Of a stretch of DNA of 64,000 nucleotides, positions 38,341-51,360 are shown in pieces. Both the position numbers and the translations under genes were made by a program. Where the stretch lies: the NCBI RefSeq assembly GCF_050947335.1, contig NC_134997.1, positions 9,672,001 to 9,736,000 on the forward strand, in the 5' to 3' direction. The DNA is from Megachile rotundata (Eukaryota > Arthropoda > Insecta > Hymenoptera > Megachilidae). Position 1 is the first letter of the stretch, and each line of letters begins with the position of its first letter. The notes under the pieces are model-generated. The model saw only the letters and a program-made list of their open reading frames with translations. It was not told the DNA's origin and made no database searches.

Positions 38341-39365
38341 CCAATTCCCAACATCTGAAATTCCGTTACTAAAAAATTCCACTATTTCTACCCCTATCAT
38401 TCCCATAATTGCCACGAAATTTTTAATCTCCCAATCTGCACTCCACAAAATCATTTTCCCTTCATCGACCAATAAAATTTCCCGTTTCCAATCACCGCAC
38501 CATATCGTAAAACATGAACGGAAATAAATTAACGAAGGATTACTCGATGAAATTTGGAAACACGGGTAGCTGCAGGGGCACCCGTGACAGATTCTAATAG
38601 CGGCGCTCAAAAAGAATACGAAATAGTAATTATCAAGTTAAAAGTTATGTCTCTTTGTTCAAGCCTTAACAAAGACAAGGTTGCATAAACGTAAAGTAAT
38701 TAACCGCTGATTGCAATCCCCCGACCTCTTTAAACCTTTCAACAAGTTTTTCAATCTCGCGTTTATAGAGGGTCTTTGATTTAAAAAAAAACGTCCAGCT
38801 CAAACATGACTTCGTACTTAATTAACACCGTGAGTGGAACAAGCGCTTAATTTATTTCCGTATGATCGTATCAATTGGATAACAAATTGAAATTTCTCGA
38901 TGCTGATCGGGTTATTTATTTCGTTGGAATTCGCCGGGAGAATTAAGGAATGATTAATTCGAGGAATTCTCATTTGGAGGAACTTTTAAACGATACTGTA
39001 TTTATAGAGACAGAAGGGAATGATGAGAAGAGAAACAACGTGGTCTGAATTAGAGAGCAGCTTTAAATTGCTCTGAAATTGATTGGAAACGATTCTGGGC
39101 GATATCGTGTGTTAACCGTGATGCATAGCCTAGAACAGGGGAATACGTGGTCGTTTAAAAAGGCTCTCTAAGAGAATCGTGGGCGTTTGTCTGGCAGGAA
39201 ATTAGATATTACGCGATAAGGAGGAATTTATTTGTACGATCAAATTTGTACCACTCATTCATAAATGGAGATTAAAAAGGGTTTGTTGAATCAAGGATAT
39301 TAACTCTAGCCAGGTTTACTGGTATTTCGTTCCTAATTTGATTAAAACTGATTAAATTTAATTGA
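38341..39365. other. Single-copy stretch, no supported gene
   Basis: No recognisable coding segment or repeat. Confidence 0.5.
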
Positions 39366-39910
39366 TCAACAATTTTTTGATTATTTATGAAATTTTAAAA
39401 TTTTATAATTTAGGTACTTTTCAGAATTTATTGGATTTAATTACATTTTTAGGTTTAATTAGATTTTTTAACATTTTTAGACTTAATTAGATTTTGTTAT
39501 AATTTTAGATTTAATTAGATTTTGTTATATTTTTAGATTTTTAGATTTATTTGGATTTTGTTACATTTTTAGGTTTAATTATTTTTTTTTACATTTTTAT
39601 ATTTAATTAGATTTGTTATATTTTTAGGTTTAATTAGATTTAATTATATTTTTATATTTAATTAGATTTTGTTATATTTTTAGATTTAATTAAATTTCAT
39701 TAGATTTAATTACATTTTTAGATCTAATTAATTTTGTTACATTTTTAGATTTAATTAGATTTAATTAGATTTATAAATTTGATTAGATTTAATTACATTT
39801 TTAAAATCAATTAAATCCAATAACATTATTACTTTTAATTAAATTTAATTATATTTATAAATTCAATTACATTCAGTTACATTATTTTAATCAATCATAT
39901 TAAATCTCAC
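39366..39910 (+). repeat. AT-rich repeats TTTTAGATTTAATTAGATTT
   Basis: Degenerate 10-38-bp units of TTTAGATTTAATTAGATTTTG, fading to the right. Confidence 0.88.
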
Positions 39911-41170
39911 TTTCAAACTTAATTAGAATTAATTGCAATTTTTAAATCAAGTTAGAAATCAAATTCTAATTATCAATTTGAACAGATTGCAATTTAGAAA
40001 CTAAATTAATTAGTACTTTCACGAAATTCGATAAAAAAAATTAATTTTCTATAACATCAAACTAAACATAATTCAGAAAACACTAAAAAAAATCCATCAT
40101 AATTAAAACAATATCCCTTGACCAACAGAAACCGCAGTTAATTATTAATTAAAAGAAGTCATAATTATCTACCTAATTTTAATCAAACATCGAACCTCAA
40201 GTTTCATTTACAAAACCATCAAGCTAATTACAACCGGCTTCGCGATTACCCACAATTAACCGCTCAAATGAAACTCCGTTAATTACGTCAATAATTATCC
40301 ACATTTAACCCTTCACCCTAAAACAAAACTGACAGACTTGCAATTCTCGCAAGTAACGTAAGAAATACAAACACGACTGCCTGGTCTAAATAGGTCTCCG
40401 TTAATCCTACGATCTGGCGCAATGAATTCTTTCTATCAGCCACGTCATTTCTACGTGGAAAAGCTGTTAACGATTACAACGCACAGCCTTATCGAAGCAT
40501 CGAAAGCGATCGAGAATTCAGGGTTCATTCATTTGGCAGGGTGACTTTGCTGGAACACAGGGTCTAGCCGCGGTTTAGTCCGGCTCGTTCAAACGGCGAA
40601 ACTGTAATTCATATTCACGGGGTCGGCAAACGGACATTTCGCGTGCAGCGACACCATATCGTGTTAATGGACGTTGGGCTATAACTTTCGCTTCGCCCCT
40701 CGCCGCTGTTCCTCTCCGATTTTGATTAGTCGAACGTCCCACGCCCGTTATCTATCGCTTCCGATCGATCGTTGTTGGCCTTTTTACGGACACTTCGGCT
40801 CCTGCCGGCGAGCTAAAGTAGACTTCGAACAATGATAACGGCACCGGGACGCTCGCTAAGGAGATAGCGAGCGAAGAAATTATGGTTTTTCGTAAAACTC
40901 TCGCGAGATTGCGTCCAATGTAGACGCTTGAACGATACTTTACGCGATCCTACCGCCATTTTACTCCGGCTACGATATTAAGGGGATCTTTAGTGTTATA
41001 GCTCCCCGGTGCCGGATTATTGATAAAGGTGAAACCTGCAAAAAATATTCTTAAATATTCTATGTAAATTGCAAGTTTCTATACATAACGCCATAAATTC
41101 TATATATAACGCTCTATTCCACTCATTATATTGCCACGCATTTTTAAACTACGTCGTATAATCACCTGCT
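39911..41170. other. Single-copy stretch, CpG-richer after 40300
   Basis: No gene supported. Confidence 0.5.
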
Positions 41171-41199
41171 ATATTTGTCGTAAATTATTCCATTACGTT

Positions 41200-41975
41200 T
41201 TAAATTTGACGTACGTTAAATTTGACGTGCGTTAAGTTCGACGTGCGTTAAATTCGACGGACGTTGTAATTGACGTGCGGTATGCTCGACGTGCGTTAAG
41301 TTCAACGCCTCGAGTATTCGGTGCATCGTTTATTTAATGCAATGTGAATTCAATGCACGGTGTATTTGACGCACGGTATATTTGACGCACGGTATATTTT
41401 ACGTACGGGATATTTGACGCACGGTGTATTTGACGCACTGTGTATTCAACACGCAAAATGTTGGACGCATTGTGTACTCGATCTATCGTATATTCAATGC
41501 ACTGTGAATTCGACGCACCGTATATTCGATGCACCGTATTCTCAACGCACCGCATAAACAACGTACGGTATATTCAACGCACGGTATATTCGACGCGTCG
41601 AATGTTTGGTGTACGATGCATTCAACGCGCCGTATAAATGTCACAGTGTGTATTTAACGCGTGAAGTAGTTAACGCACCGTAAATTCAATGCGTTGGTTA
41701 TTTAACGCACCGTGGATACAACCTACTGAGCAATCAACGCACGGTATATTCAACGCAACGTATATTCAACAGTTTATATTTTCACTACATGCTATATTTA
41801 ACAGAAGATATAATTAATGAACTGCGTATTTGACGTGCTATGTTTGCAACGCGCATTGCATCTGACGGACATCAAACTTGACGGACGTCAGACTTGACGG
41901 ACGTTAAACTTGACGGACGTCAGACTTAACGCACGTCGAATTTAACGGACGTCATACTTAACGCACGTTAAATTT
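41200..41975 (+). repeat. 16-bp CpG-containing tandem repeat
   Basis: Units TTGACGCACGGTATAT and variants TTCGACGTGCGTTAAA, many copies. Frames on both strands (41334-41637) are by-products. Confidence 0.92.
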
Positions 41976-43660
41976 TCAAAAAGTTCCTCCCATAATTTTT
42001 TTTCAATTTTTTAAGCTTCATCCTCTACATTACGAGCCTAACATAATCAAGTAATTGAAAGGTAAGGATTGGTTAAAAGCTCGAATCCTTTCGATCGAAC
42101 ATCATTTATCGGCGAAGTCACGGAATTCTACGGTAGAAAGAAAAGTGGTGTTCCGTCGGAAAGAGGGGTTAAAGCAACGGGCTCACGTGTGCGCAGGTAT
42201 TCTTACGTGTCTACGTATTTTATGCCCTTAAAAGCAACCTCTTATCCGTGCTCCTTTACGCGTGGGACATATGAGGCGCTCTAAGAGCAACGAAACTTAT
42301 CCTGGCTTTCTATTATTTATACGTTTTGCCCGGATAGTCTCGGCCTGTCCTCTTTCGTTATACTTCCATCACTCCCTTTTCCCTTAAATCGTTCGGTTTA
42401 ACCGTGATCCCCGAATCCTACGGGATTTCCCCTTGATAAATAAGGGTTTGATTTTCATTAAGTATTTAATCGTTTCTTCGAAGATTGCCGATCTACGTGC
42501 ATTTCATTTAACTTCTTAACTAAATAGTCTTGAAGCGAAGACAAAATTATGTATTAATTTTTAGTTCTACAAAAATTTATTTACTGTAAGATAAATTTTT
42601 GTAATTATTTTAAGATTTCCAGTGTTATTTCAATTGGTATGAAGAAGTTTCTTTTTCCACGTCTTCTAATTGATTCTTAGTCATCAAAATTCAACATTTG
42701 ATTTTAATTCAATAAAAAATGAGCGTCGTTGAATGCTATTCGAGGGCTGCATAGCTTGTTAACGCAAAATGGCTGCTTCGTGTTAACGCAAAATGGTTCA
42801 TTGAAACAAGCGATAGACGAACGAGCCCATAGTTCGCGATGTCGAAGAATTTCCCTGTAGAATTTCTGATGCGGTTCGCTTTTAAGGGGCGCATTGTGCT
42901 CTTTGCGGAATTGCCGTAGGAACGATTCAACGGATGTGAAGCGGCCATTTCGCGAAGTGGCGTTGAAAAAATCATGCGAACGCTAAGAGGCGTCCTAAGG
43001 CGGCAATATTTAAATGCCCCTCGCGTCTTTTCATGGCCGCCTGAATGTTTCACGCGTGCTACCAGAATAATGACGCTAAATATCGTCGAATATCGCGTTT
43101 CTGTGAACCTATCGTTTCTATGGCGACGTTACGTCCTCAGACGGAAAGGCGAGTTCGCAAAGTCCGGAATGTTTCTGAATCCGAATAACGAGGGTTAACG
43201 ACGCATCTATGGTGAATCCGGCGCTCGTGAAGTTGGAACATTAGTTTTATGCTCTACAGGAAAACATACTTCCAGGCTTATGGCGAATTGCGTCATCAAG
43301 GCTCGGCGACCGTCAGCTTCTTAATTAAAGGAGGACCGGTTTGAGTGCCTAATTTCCGGTGGCCGAATGATGATTATGCAGACGTATGCTGGAGATAGTT
43401 GCGGAATCTGATGCTTCATATGCCTTTACTGTGTTAGTGCAAATATGTATGTACGAATATGTGTTGTAATATTGACATAGTCAAATGCACATGTTGACCC
43501 AAAGTAAAAGACACTTCCAGTTACATTTTAAATAAAAATAATAACATCTGCTGAACTACACTATCTCTGTCATTGTTTTTGGCCTAATGTACCGACCGCG
43601 AGCCAATTGCACCGCCGAAAATACGTGTGGCGTCCATTTTTCTATTCCGACCAATTGCAG
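41976..43660. other. Single-copy CpG-rich stretch, no supported gene
   Basis: GTTAACGCAAAATGG occurs twice near 42759 and 42782. Frames up to 105 codons lack domains. Confidence 0.5.
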
Positions 43661-44075
43661 CTCTTCTAAACACGTCAACTCACGCGCCAACTCGTGGGTT
43701 GGCATCGGTACCCTTGCCTCATGATTTATTCGCGTCGGTCAGAACTAATCACTGCTGCAATACTAAAACAGATGGAGAAAGTTAAAATATTATATCAATT
43801 TAGTATTATTCGGTTGACTATGTAAGCTGCCGTGGCTCTTCTAAACACGTCAGCCTCACGCGCCAACTCGTGGGTTGGCATCGGTACCCTTGCCTCATGA
43901 TTTATTCGCGTCGGTCAGAACTAATCACTGCTGCAATACTGAAACAGATGGAGAAAGTTAAAATATTATATCAATTTAGTATTATTCGGTTGACTATGTA
44001 AACTGCCGCTGTTCTAAACACCTCTTCATGCGACAACTCATGGGTTGCCATCGGTATTTGATTATGTCAGTATTA
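43661..44075 (+). repeat. 175-bp tandem repeat, 2.4 copies
   Basis: CTCTTCTAAACACGTCA starts at 43661 and 43836, with near-identical sequence for the full unit. A third, divergent copy begins at about 44009. Confidence 0.95.
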
Positions 44076-44360
44076 TGATGTAGATAAATAGATAAAGGCG
44101 TGTTTGGCAAGTTAACGTCTATTAGTCAATGTCTTGTCAACTTTTCGGTTCATCAGTCATGTTTCAATTTGGCTACGATTATAACAACATAATCCCTTCA
44201 CGTTAACTATGAAGGATAATGTACCAATGGTATTGATTATTGATTATTGTATTACAGATATTATTATGGTACAATTATGGTATTTTTATCCTTTTAGTAA
44301 TTCTAGTAATTCTAGTTGGTATTATTGTTGTGGTACTCTCATTATATGGCCACAGACGGT

Positions 44361-44790
44361 TCGTTTGTAGATTCTTGGAATTGGCAATATAGTAAGAGGT
44401 AAATTTAACAGCATGAATTTACTCGTCACACAAAATTTCTGTACAATAATTCTTAATACCTCAAACATAATTTACGTATAGTTACCAAAATTTGTTTGCT
44501 TCAGATGGGATTTCGTTTGTAGATTCTTGAAATTGGCAATATAGTAAGAGGTAAATTCCCCAGTATGATTTAACTCATCACACAAAATTTCTGTAGAATA
44601 ATTCCTAATATCTCAAACATAATTCACGTATAGTTATCAAAAATTTGTTGGCCTCAGATGGGATTTCGTTTGTAGATTCTTGAAATTGGCAATATAGTAA
44701 GAGGTAAACTCCCCAGTACAAATTTCCTCATCCCCAAAATTTCTGTACAATAATTTCTAATACCCCAAACATAATTCACGTATAGTTAAA
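44361..44790 (+). repeat. 152-bp tandem repeat, three copies
   Basis: TCGTTTGTAGATTCTTG at 44361, 44513 and 44666, with GGCAATATAGTAAGAGGTAA and CACGTATAGTTA in each. Confidence 0.95.
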
Positions 44791-45600
44791 AGTTTTTTCA
44801 TTTAAACGTTGAAATGACGCCACTAATTTGACATAAAGCTTACTTGACCATATACCGCGTGGCATTCTAGCGCTCGGCGATACGAACTATTAACGCGCAA
44901 AAGCTCATTAAAATGTGAGCGGGTCATACGGGACCACTCAACGCTCGTTCACGTCTCTTTCTAAAATTTCTCCCGCCGTGCGCATTTTCCGTTCCCAATT
45001 TTCCCTCTTTTTTTTCGCCGTGTTCCTCGCCGTTTAATTTCGGTATTTATTCGCCGGGTACACGAGTTGGCGAAATAATCGTTGGGAAACGGCGGGGGTG
45101 CAAGAAGGTTTTCGCGCGAGGAACGTTTGACACACTCTCCGGTACGCGTGTAATGGCTGCGGTTAATTAATTGAATTACAGCGACATTAATGCGCCAGTT
45201 TTAACCGGGAGCCGCGTTAAAACGACGCAATTAGAAGATCGATAATATAGCGACACGCATCGACGATTCTTTTAATTGAATTTCGTTCGACCCACCCCTA
45301 TTGTACCGTTAACCACACTTCGATTGTACTCCTGCAGAAGTCACATTGTTGTTTTACCCGCACGAGTTTTTTGTAATGTACGCCCGTTATCGTTTCTGTA
45401 CCTCTGTTCACAGTAATTTTATATTTAAACGTTGAATCAACATTCATTAGAGGGCCGTTTGTTCTTATTGCGAAGCAACGAAATTATGTAAGCAGGACGA
45501 TTCGTATGTTTGTTGGACCATTTACCGGTGCAAAAATAATTGTATGCTGATTTTACGGTTCGGAGGATTAATCGTTTATTACGTTATGTCGGTTCGGGGT
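44791..45600. other. Single-copy CpG-rich stretch
   Basis: No gene supported. Confidence 0.5.
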
Positions 45601-45609
45601 CCTAGGGAA

Positions 45610-46525
45610 ATTTACGTGTGAATTTGGGGATCTGGGGATTTGGGAATTTGGGGATTTGGGAATCTGGGGATTTTTACATCTGAAGATTTGGGAATTTGGG
45701 AATCTAGATATTTTGATATCTGGAGAAATGGGAATCTAGGGATTTTGGTATTTGGGAATTTGGTAATCTAGGGATTTTGGTATTTGGGAATTTGGGAATC
45801 TGGGGATTTCGCTATCTGGGGATTTGGGAATTTAGAGATTTTGGTATCTGGGGATTTGGGAATCTGGGGATTTGGGAATCTGGGGATTTCGCTATCTGGG
45901 ATTTGGGGAATTTAGGGATTTTGATATCTGGAGAAATGGGAATCTAGGGATTTTGGTATTTGGGAATTTGGGAATCTAGGGATTTTGGTATTTGGAAATT
46001 TGGGAATCTGGGGATTTCGCTATCTGGGGATTTGGGAATTTAGGGATTTTGGTATCTGGGGATTTGGGAATTTGGGGATTTTGGTATCTGGGGATTTGGG
46101 AATTTGGGGATTTTCGAATTTAGGGATTTGGGAAACTAGGGGTTTTGGTGTCTTGGGATTTCGGAATCTAGGGATTTTGGCATCTGAGGACTTGGGAATC
46201 TAGGGATTTTGGTTTCTGAGGATTTAGGAATGTAGGGATTTTGCTATCTGGGGATTTTGGTATCTGTGGATTTGAAAATCTAGAGGTGTTGGTATCTGGG
46301 GATTTGGAAATCTGGGGACTTTGGTATTTGGAGATTTTCGAATCTAGGGATTTGGGAATCTAGGGATTTTGCTATCTGGGGATTTTGTTATCTAGAGATT
46401 TGGGAATCTAAAGATTCTGAAATCTGGGAATTTGGTAGTTGGGGACTTTATTAACTTGAGAATCTGGTACTTATGAAATTTAAGGATTCAACAATTTGGT
46501 AATTAGAGAATCTAGGGATTTAACT
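45610..46525 (+). repeat. G-rich minisatellite GGGGATTTGGGAATCT
   Basis: About 14-16-bp units GGGGATTTGGGAATCT and GGGATTTTGGTATCT in higher-order groups. Plus strand is C-poor. Confidence 0.94.
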
Positions 46526-47200
46526 GTACATGAATCCCATTATAGTACTATCAATAACCGCACACGAGTTCCGTACAAAAAGCCATCTCGAAACTTTTCA
46601 ATAATCGAGGTTCCGTAATTAACCGAAGAAAGGAAGCGTAGTCCAAAAAGTAATTTTCCGAAAAGTTGTCGCGAAACGAGGTTCCAATATTTTTCCAACA
46701 GCTGCGTCCACATTCGCAACAATTAAATTTTATTCGCGCCTCGTCGGCCTCGCGTTCCAACGCGTTGGGTTCAAAGGGGTCGGAAGCGGAAACGCTAGCA
46801 CAGCTTCCTTCTTTTCGCGCAATCGCTACAAATTATTATTAGCACGTGCTCACGTATGTGTGGGCGCGCGCGTGCATATTCGACGCAGTGTACAACACTT
46901 TCGTCGGAATAACCACGAACGTTCAGCCGTGAACTCGGCAAACACGGGACACGCGAAAGCGCCGCTTAAATAAGCCGCTGGAAAATTCCGGGAGCAGAGA
47001 ACGCGACCGTTTGCGGGCGAAAATTTTCACGACGCGAGTGGAATCAGAAAAATCAAGAACCACGAATTCCACGGTGCTTAAGTCGCGCAGAAATCGACGG
47101 AATTGGCTGGAAAAAGATGCGACACTCTCGGTAAATAGCACATTCTACCGAAATAAAATTCTATCTCTCTGCTAAACGGTGCTTGTGATTTTTTCCTTAG
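46526..47200. other. Single-copy CpG-rich stretch
   Basis: Minus-strand frames of 60-72 codons without domains; a short GCGCGCGCG run at 46865. Confidence 0.5.
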
Positions 47201-47221
47201 CGAATTTTCGTCTGTAGGTGT

Positions 47222-47955
47222 CGATATCGTGGTTAAGAAACGGGGGAGTAGGATGGAAATACAAAAATATGGGGGTGTCTCGCTATATGGCCTCATTTGG
47301 ATGATGTACGTTCTTCATATTAATGAAGGTCATATCAATATTTTTCGTGTCAATAGCATGGTCAATGAACATGAGAGTAGAATGGAAAATGTTAAGTTTA
47401 AGGGTGTCTCGCTATATGGCCCTTAGACGATGCAAATTCTTCAGAAATGAAATTCTATTTCTTTGCTAAACAATGTTGTCTTCGAGAATTTTTCATTGAC
47501 ATATTGTGTTTGATAAATGAGTAAAATTAGAAGGGACGAGTCTCGTTATATGGCCTCATATAGATGATGTACGTTGTTCATATCAATAAAGGTATCAATA
47601 TTGTTACTTCGTGTCAGTATCGCGGTCAATAAACGAGGAAGTAGAACGGAAATACAAAGTATGAGGGCGTCTCATTATATGGCCTCAGATGCATGATGCA
47701 CATTCTTCATGACAATGAAGGTCATATCAATATTTTTCGTGTCAATAGCATGGTCAATGAACATGACAGTAGAATGGAAAATATCAGGTTTAAGGGTGTC
47801 TCGCTATATGGCCCTTAGACGATGCAAATTCTTCAGAAATGAAATTCTATTTCTTTGCTAAACAATGGTTGTGTCTTCGAGAATTTTCCATTGACATATT
47901 GTGTTTGATAAATGAGTAATATTAGAAGGGACGTGTCTCGCTATATGGCCCTACG
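47222..47955 (+). repeat. Higher-order satellite: three about 131-bp monomers per 392-bp unit
   Basis: CG(C/T)TATATGG-type words occur at 47281, 47411, 47544, 47673, 47802 and 47939. Copies 1 and 4, 2 and 5, and 3 and 6 resemble each other most, so the array is two 392-bp units of three monomers. Confidence 0.93.
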
Positions 47956-49050
47956 AAGAGGCGTTAATTTAACGCATCGCGAAAAAGCTCCCAGGTCGTC
48001 TTTTCTCCCAGCAGTTTTTCATCGTTTGGCTAAATTAAAATTCATGGCGATCTAAGAAGCCAAGTAATCAAACGTTAAATATTCAAAGCGTTCTAATTTT
48101 CATTAATATTCCTAAAACCCGTCGAATCCCCCATTAAAACCGGTGTTCCAGCGATTAATCGGCTAAGGATTTTCCGTAAAATTTACAAGAGGCTGATAAA
48201 TAAACGAGTACATTTTATGTAAGGGTAAAAATCTGGAAAGAAAAGCAAGGGTAGCCAATTAGAAGCTTGAAACAATCGGCTTTCGTCGATAAAACCGTGG
48301 AACGATCGACGTCGAACGCGTTAAAATAAAATGGTGCCGGGGGAGAAAAAAAAAAAGGGTGGCGGAGGAAAGAAGGCAGCTGTAGCAAAGTCAGGAAAAT
48401 TGTTCGGGAAAAAGTGAAGAGCCACGTTGAACGGCAATTTCACGGAACAGATCGAATAACCTTTGCGACTTGTGACTCGTTGACTTCTGAAAGCACGGAG
48501 GGGGTGACAGAAGCTTCCCGTGTCGATTCACGGCAAATTAAGTACGCCATTGGGCTGCGAGGATAAAAATTAATCCCCCGAACGTTGAAGATCAGCCGAG
48601 TCGATATGGTTTTCACGGGTCGGATCATCGAAAAGGGGAGAAACAGGGGATGAACGAAGAGGGGCTAGACCGGGGTGCGCCACGTCCGGATTCAGGATAG
48701 CCATTAAATATAAACACAGCGAGGGTGACGTTAAAATCAACCCTCTCTTTTCTACTTCGACTCTAGTACTTATAGAATTTCTTCGTGAGGGCTTTTCGAT
48801 AAACGTAAATCTTTGTGGATTCACTTTCGAGTGGAATCTTTTCTTATTTGTTTTCGGAAGTTAAGGGTTGCTTTTTGTGATATTGTATTTCAAGTTTGGG
48901 GGCACTAAAACCAACCCTCTCTGTTTTACTCCTAATTGTGTCACTTGTAGAATTTCTTTATAAGGGGAGTGATAGTATCTTTGATTAATGTGCATCATAG
49001 TAGATTCACTTTGGAGTATAATCCTTGTTAACGAATTATTTGGAAATCTG
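47956..49050. other. Single-copy stretch with one duplication
   Basis: 48722-48850 and 48900-49025 are diverged copies (AACCAACCCTCTCT, TAGAATTTCTT, GATTCACTTT). No gene supported. Confidence 0.55.
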
Positions 49051-49435
49051 CAAAATTGGGAAAAAGTTGAAAAACTGCAAAATTGACAGGAAAAGGTGAA
49101 GTTGGAAAATGAAAGAATTGAAAAATTGAAGAATTGAAGAGTTAAAAAATTGAGAAATTGAGGAATTGAAGAATTGAAGAATTGAAGAATTGAAGAATTG
49201 AAGAATTGAAGAATTGAAGAATTGAAGAATCGAAGAATCGAAGAATTGAAGAATTGAAGAACTAAAAAATAGAAAAATTGAAAACTTGCAAAATTGAAAA
49301 ATTGAAAAATTGAAAAATTGAAGAATTGAAGAATTGAAAAATTGAAGAACTAGAAAATAGAAGAATTGAAGAACTAAAAAATAGAAAAATTAAAGAACTG
49401 AAAAATTGAAAAATTGAAAATTTAGTAATTTAGAA
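49050..49435 (+). repeat. Minisatellite GAAGAATTG / GAAAAATTG
   Basis: About 9-bp units; best run at 49150-49260. Reverse-complement copies occur at 50640-50818. Confidence 0.95.
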
Positions 49436-50635
49436 ATGAAGAAACTTGCGAGCTTCTACCTCCAGAATCATAAAAATAAAATTCTTATAAAAAGAAAAAT
49501 GTTGCAATATGTTTCTAGAAGTTCGAGAATGTTGATAGAGTAGTCGGTTCTCCAACCGTTCTAGAAGTGAGCTTCTCATCGAAAACTTGTCTGCCAAAGA
49601 GACCCGAGGAACTAATTTTCCTCGTGACCAATCGAGCAGCCCCTTTGTACCGCGAAAACTTTGCAGAATAATTAACAATCCTGTGAAAAATTCAATACCC
49701 TCCGCGTCGATGCTCGCGGCGTTCTTGCTTGAACAAATCCAAGACCCCGTTTGCAGAAGCATTCAACGTGAGACTACAATTTTTGAAAGTTACAACTTCT
49801 TTCCTGTTACATCTGTACTTTTTTTTATGTACAATAAAACGCCTCATTTTTAATTAAAGTATCGCACAAAGTAGAATGTTAAATATTATCTTCGGCAATT
49901 TCGGTCATAAAAAATGGGTGTACGGACAGTTTAACGGCGCAGAGGGATGTTGGTTTCTCAATTAACTTTTTGTAGACTATTTTTTAATCGAACAACTTCT
50001 GCATAAAATACACGGGGATAGTTAAGATAACAGTATCTTAATTTTCATTCGTGATTTGTTATTTTTCGTAGAACGAGATATTTGAGTTCGCAATCGTTTT
50101 TTCGAGCTCCATCTAGAAGTTTTAATGAATAGAGAAATTGTGCGTGGTATGAACCGAGAATTTAATATGGAATATGTCGGAAATTACTTTCGAAAACATT
50201 CGTATTGATCAGAAAGCTGGAAATAGTATCCTCGAATCCCAACTGTGAGTGCTGTAACAACACAGACGGCAAACAAGATAATTAGAAAATCTAATCTGAA
50301 CCTCCGCATTATGGAGAACACGTCAGATACGGTTGATCGGATTACCCAGCTGTCGAAATATTTCCGAAACTGGTCCAATCGAACTTGTAGCCATGGCAAT
50401 CAATCAATCAATCGATCAATATCACCTTACTGCTTTGATGGTTGAGTAACTTCCACCTGCGACAAATTTTCTGCTCGTCGCATATAAGTACAATTTATCT
50501 GTACCTGTCAACACATGTACTGGTTCTAAAAACTACTTTACATTTTTTAGTGTTTAGAAAAGTTTTGGAAAATTCAACTTGAAATGTTTTATGACAGAAA
50601 ATATAGATTTTTTATTTTTATTAATTTATACTTTC
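49436..50635. other. Spacer between inverted arrays; holds the signal-anchor frame
   Basis: Mixed composition. Frames at 49430-49762 (minus) and 49587-49853 (plus) lack domains. Confidence 0.5.
50184..50309 (-). CDS. Candidate first coding exon with signal anchor, unassigned
   Basis: On the minus strand an ATG at 50309-50307 in good context (ATAATGC) opens MRRFRLDFLIILFAVC, continuing with a hydrophobic stretch to about residue 25 and then RGYYFQLSDQ. This is the layout of a type II membrane protein: short basic tail, one helix, lumenal stem. A donor-like GTAATT sits at 50187-50182 just before the in-frame stop, so it could splice on to exons at lower coordinates. An in-frame upstream ATG at 50399 is less likely to be used. 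I do not recognise the protein and found no partner exon; it may be a chance 41-codon frame. Confidence 0.25.
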   Translation of the reverse strand: MRRFRLDFLIILFAVCVVTALTVGIRGYYFQLSDQYECFRK

Positions 50636-50820
50636 AATTTTTCAGTTCTTCAATTTTTCAATTTTTCAATTTTTCAATTATTCAATTTTTCAATTTTTCA
50701 ATTTTTCAATTCTTCCATTTTTCAATTCTTCCATTTTTCAATTCTTCAATTCTTCAATTCTTCCATTCTTCAATTCTTCAATTCTTCAATTCTTCAATTC
50801 TGCAATTCTACAATTTTCTA
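50636..50820 (-). repeat. Minisatellite CAATTCTTC / CAATTTTTC, inverted array
   Basis: About 20 units of 9 bp, reverse complement of the array at 49050-49435, in the same order of variants. ILQFFNSS-type frames are by-products. Confidence 0.95.
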
Positions 50821-50841
50821 ACCTAACCTAACCTAACCTAC
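50819..50841 (+). repeat. Interstitial telomere-like (CCTAA)n
   Basis: About four perfect CCTAA units abutting the minisatellite. Complement of the insect TTAGG telomere repeat. Confidence 0.85.
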
Positions 50842-51360
50842 AAACCCCTAAATCCCCAAATTTCCAAATGTCCACACCTCCAAATGACCAAATCCCGAAA
50901 TCCCCAAATTACAAAGTGACAAAATTACCAAATAAAATCCCAGGTAATTTAGCAGGATATCTCGAGATTGCGCAAAGGAAGGTTTTTACGAGCACACAAG
51001 ATGGGAATACGAAGCGTAAATTTCGTCGAAGTGGATTGTCCAATCCTAATCCAGTTTCCAAGTTTCATCGTGTTCCCATTTTTACAGTGGCTGTGCGAGG
51101 TATCTTCAGCAAGGATGAAGCAATAGGAAAACAATCCGACGGTCTGGTACTAAAAATTTCACCAGCCCGCCGGATATAAGAGACCGGTCTTGTCTCAAGA
51201 ACGACAAAACGGAGCCGCGAGGTTCCTTCGGTTCAAATATTCACGCGCTTCGAGCGCCTAAGATTTCGTGTTTTACGTCTTACAGTAGACTGAATCTAAT
51301 TTTTCGTTCTTCTTCATTCCAGTAATTATAATCAGTATACGTACTTATATTCAATAATTT

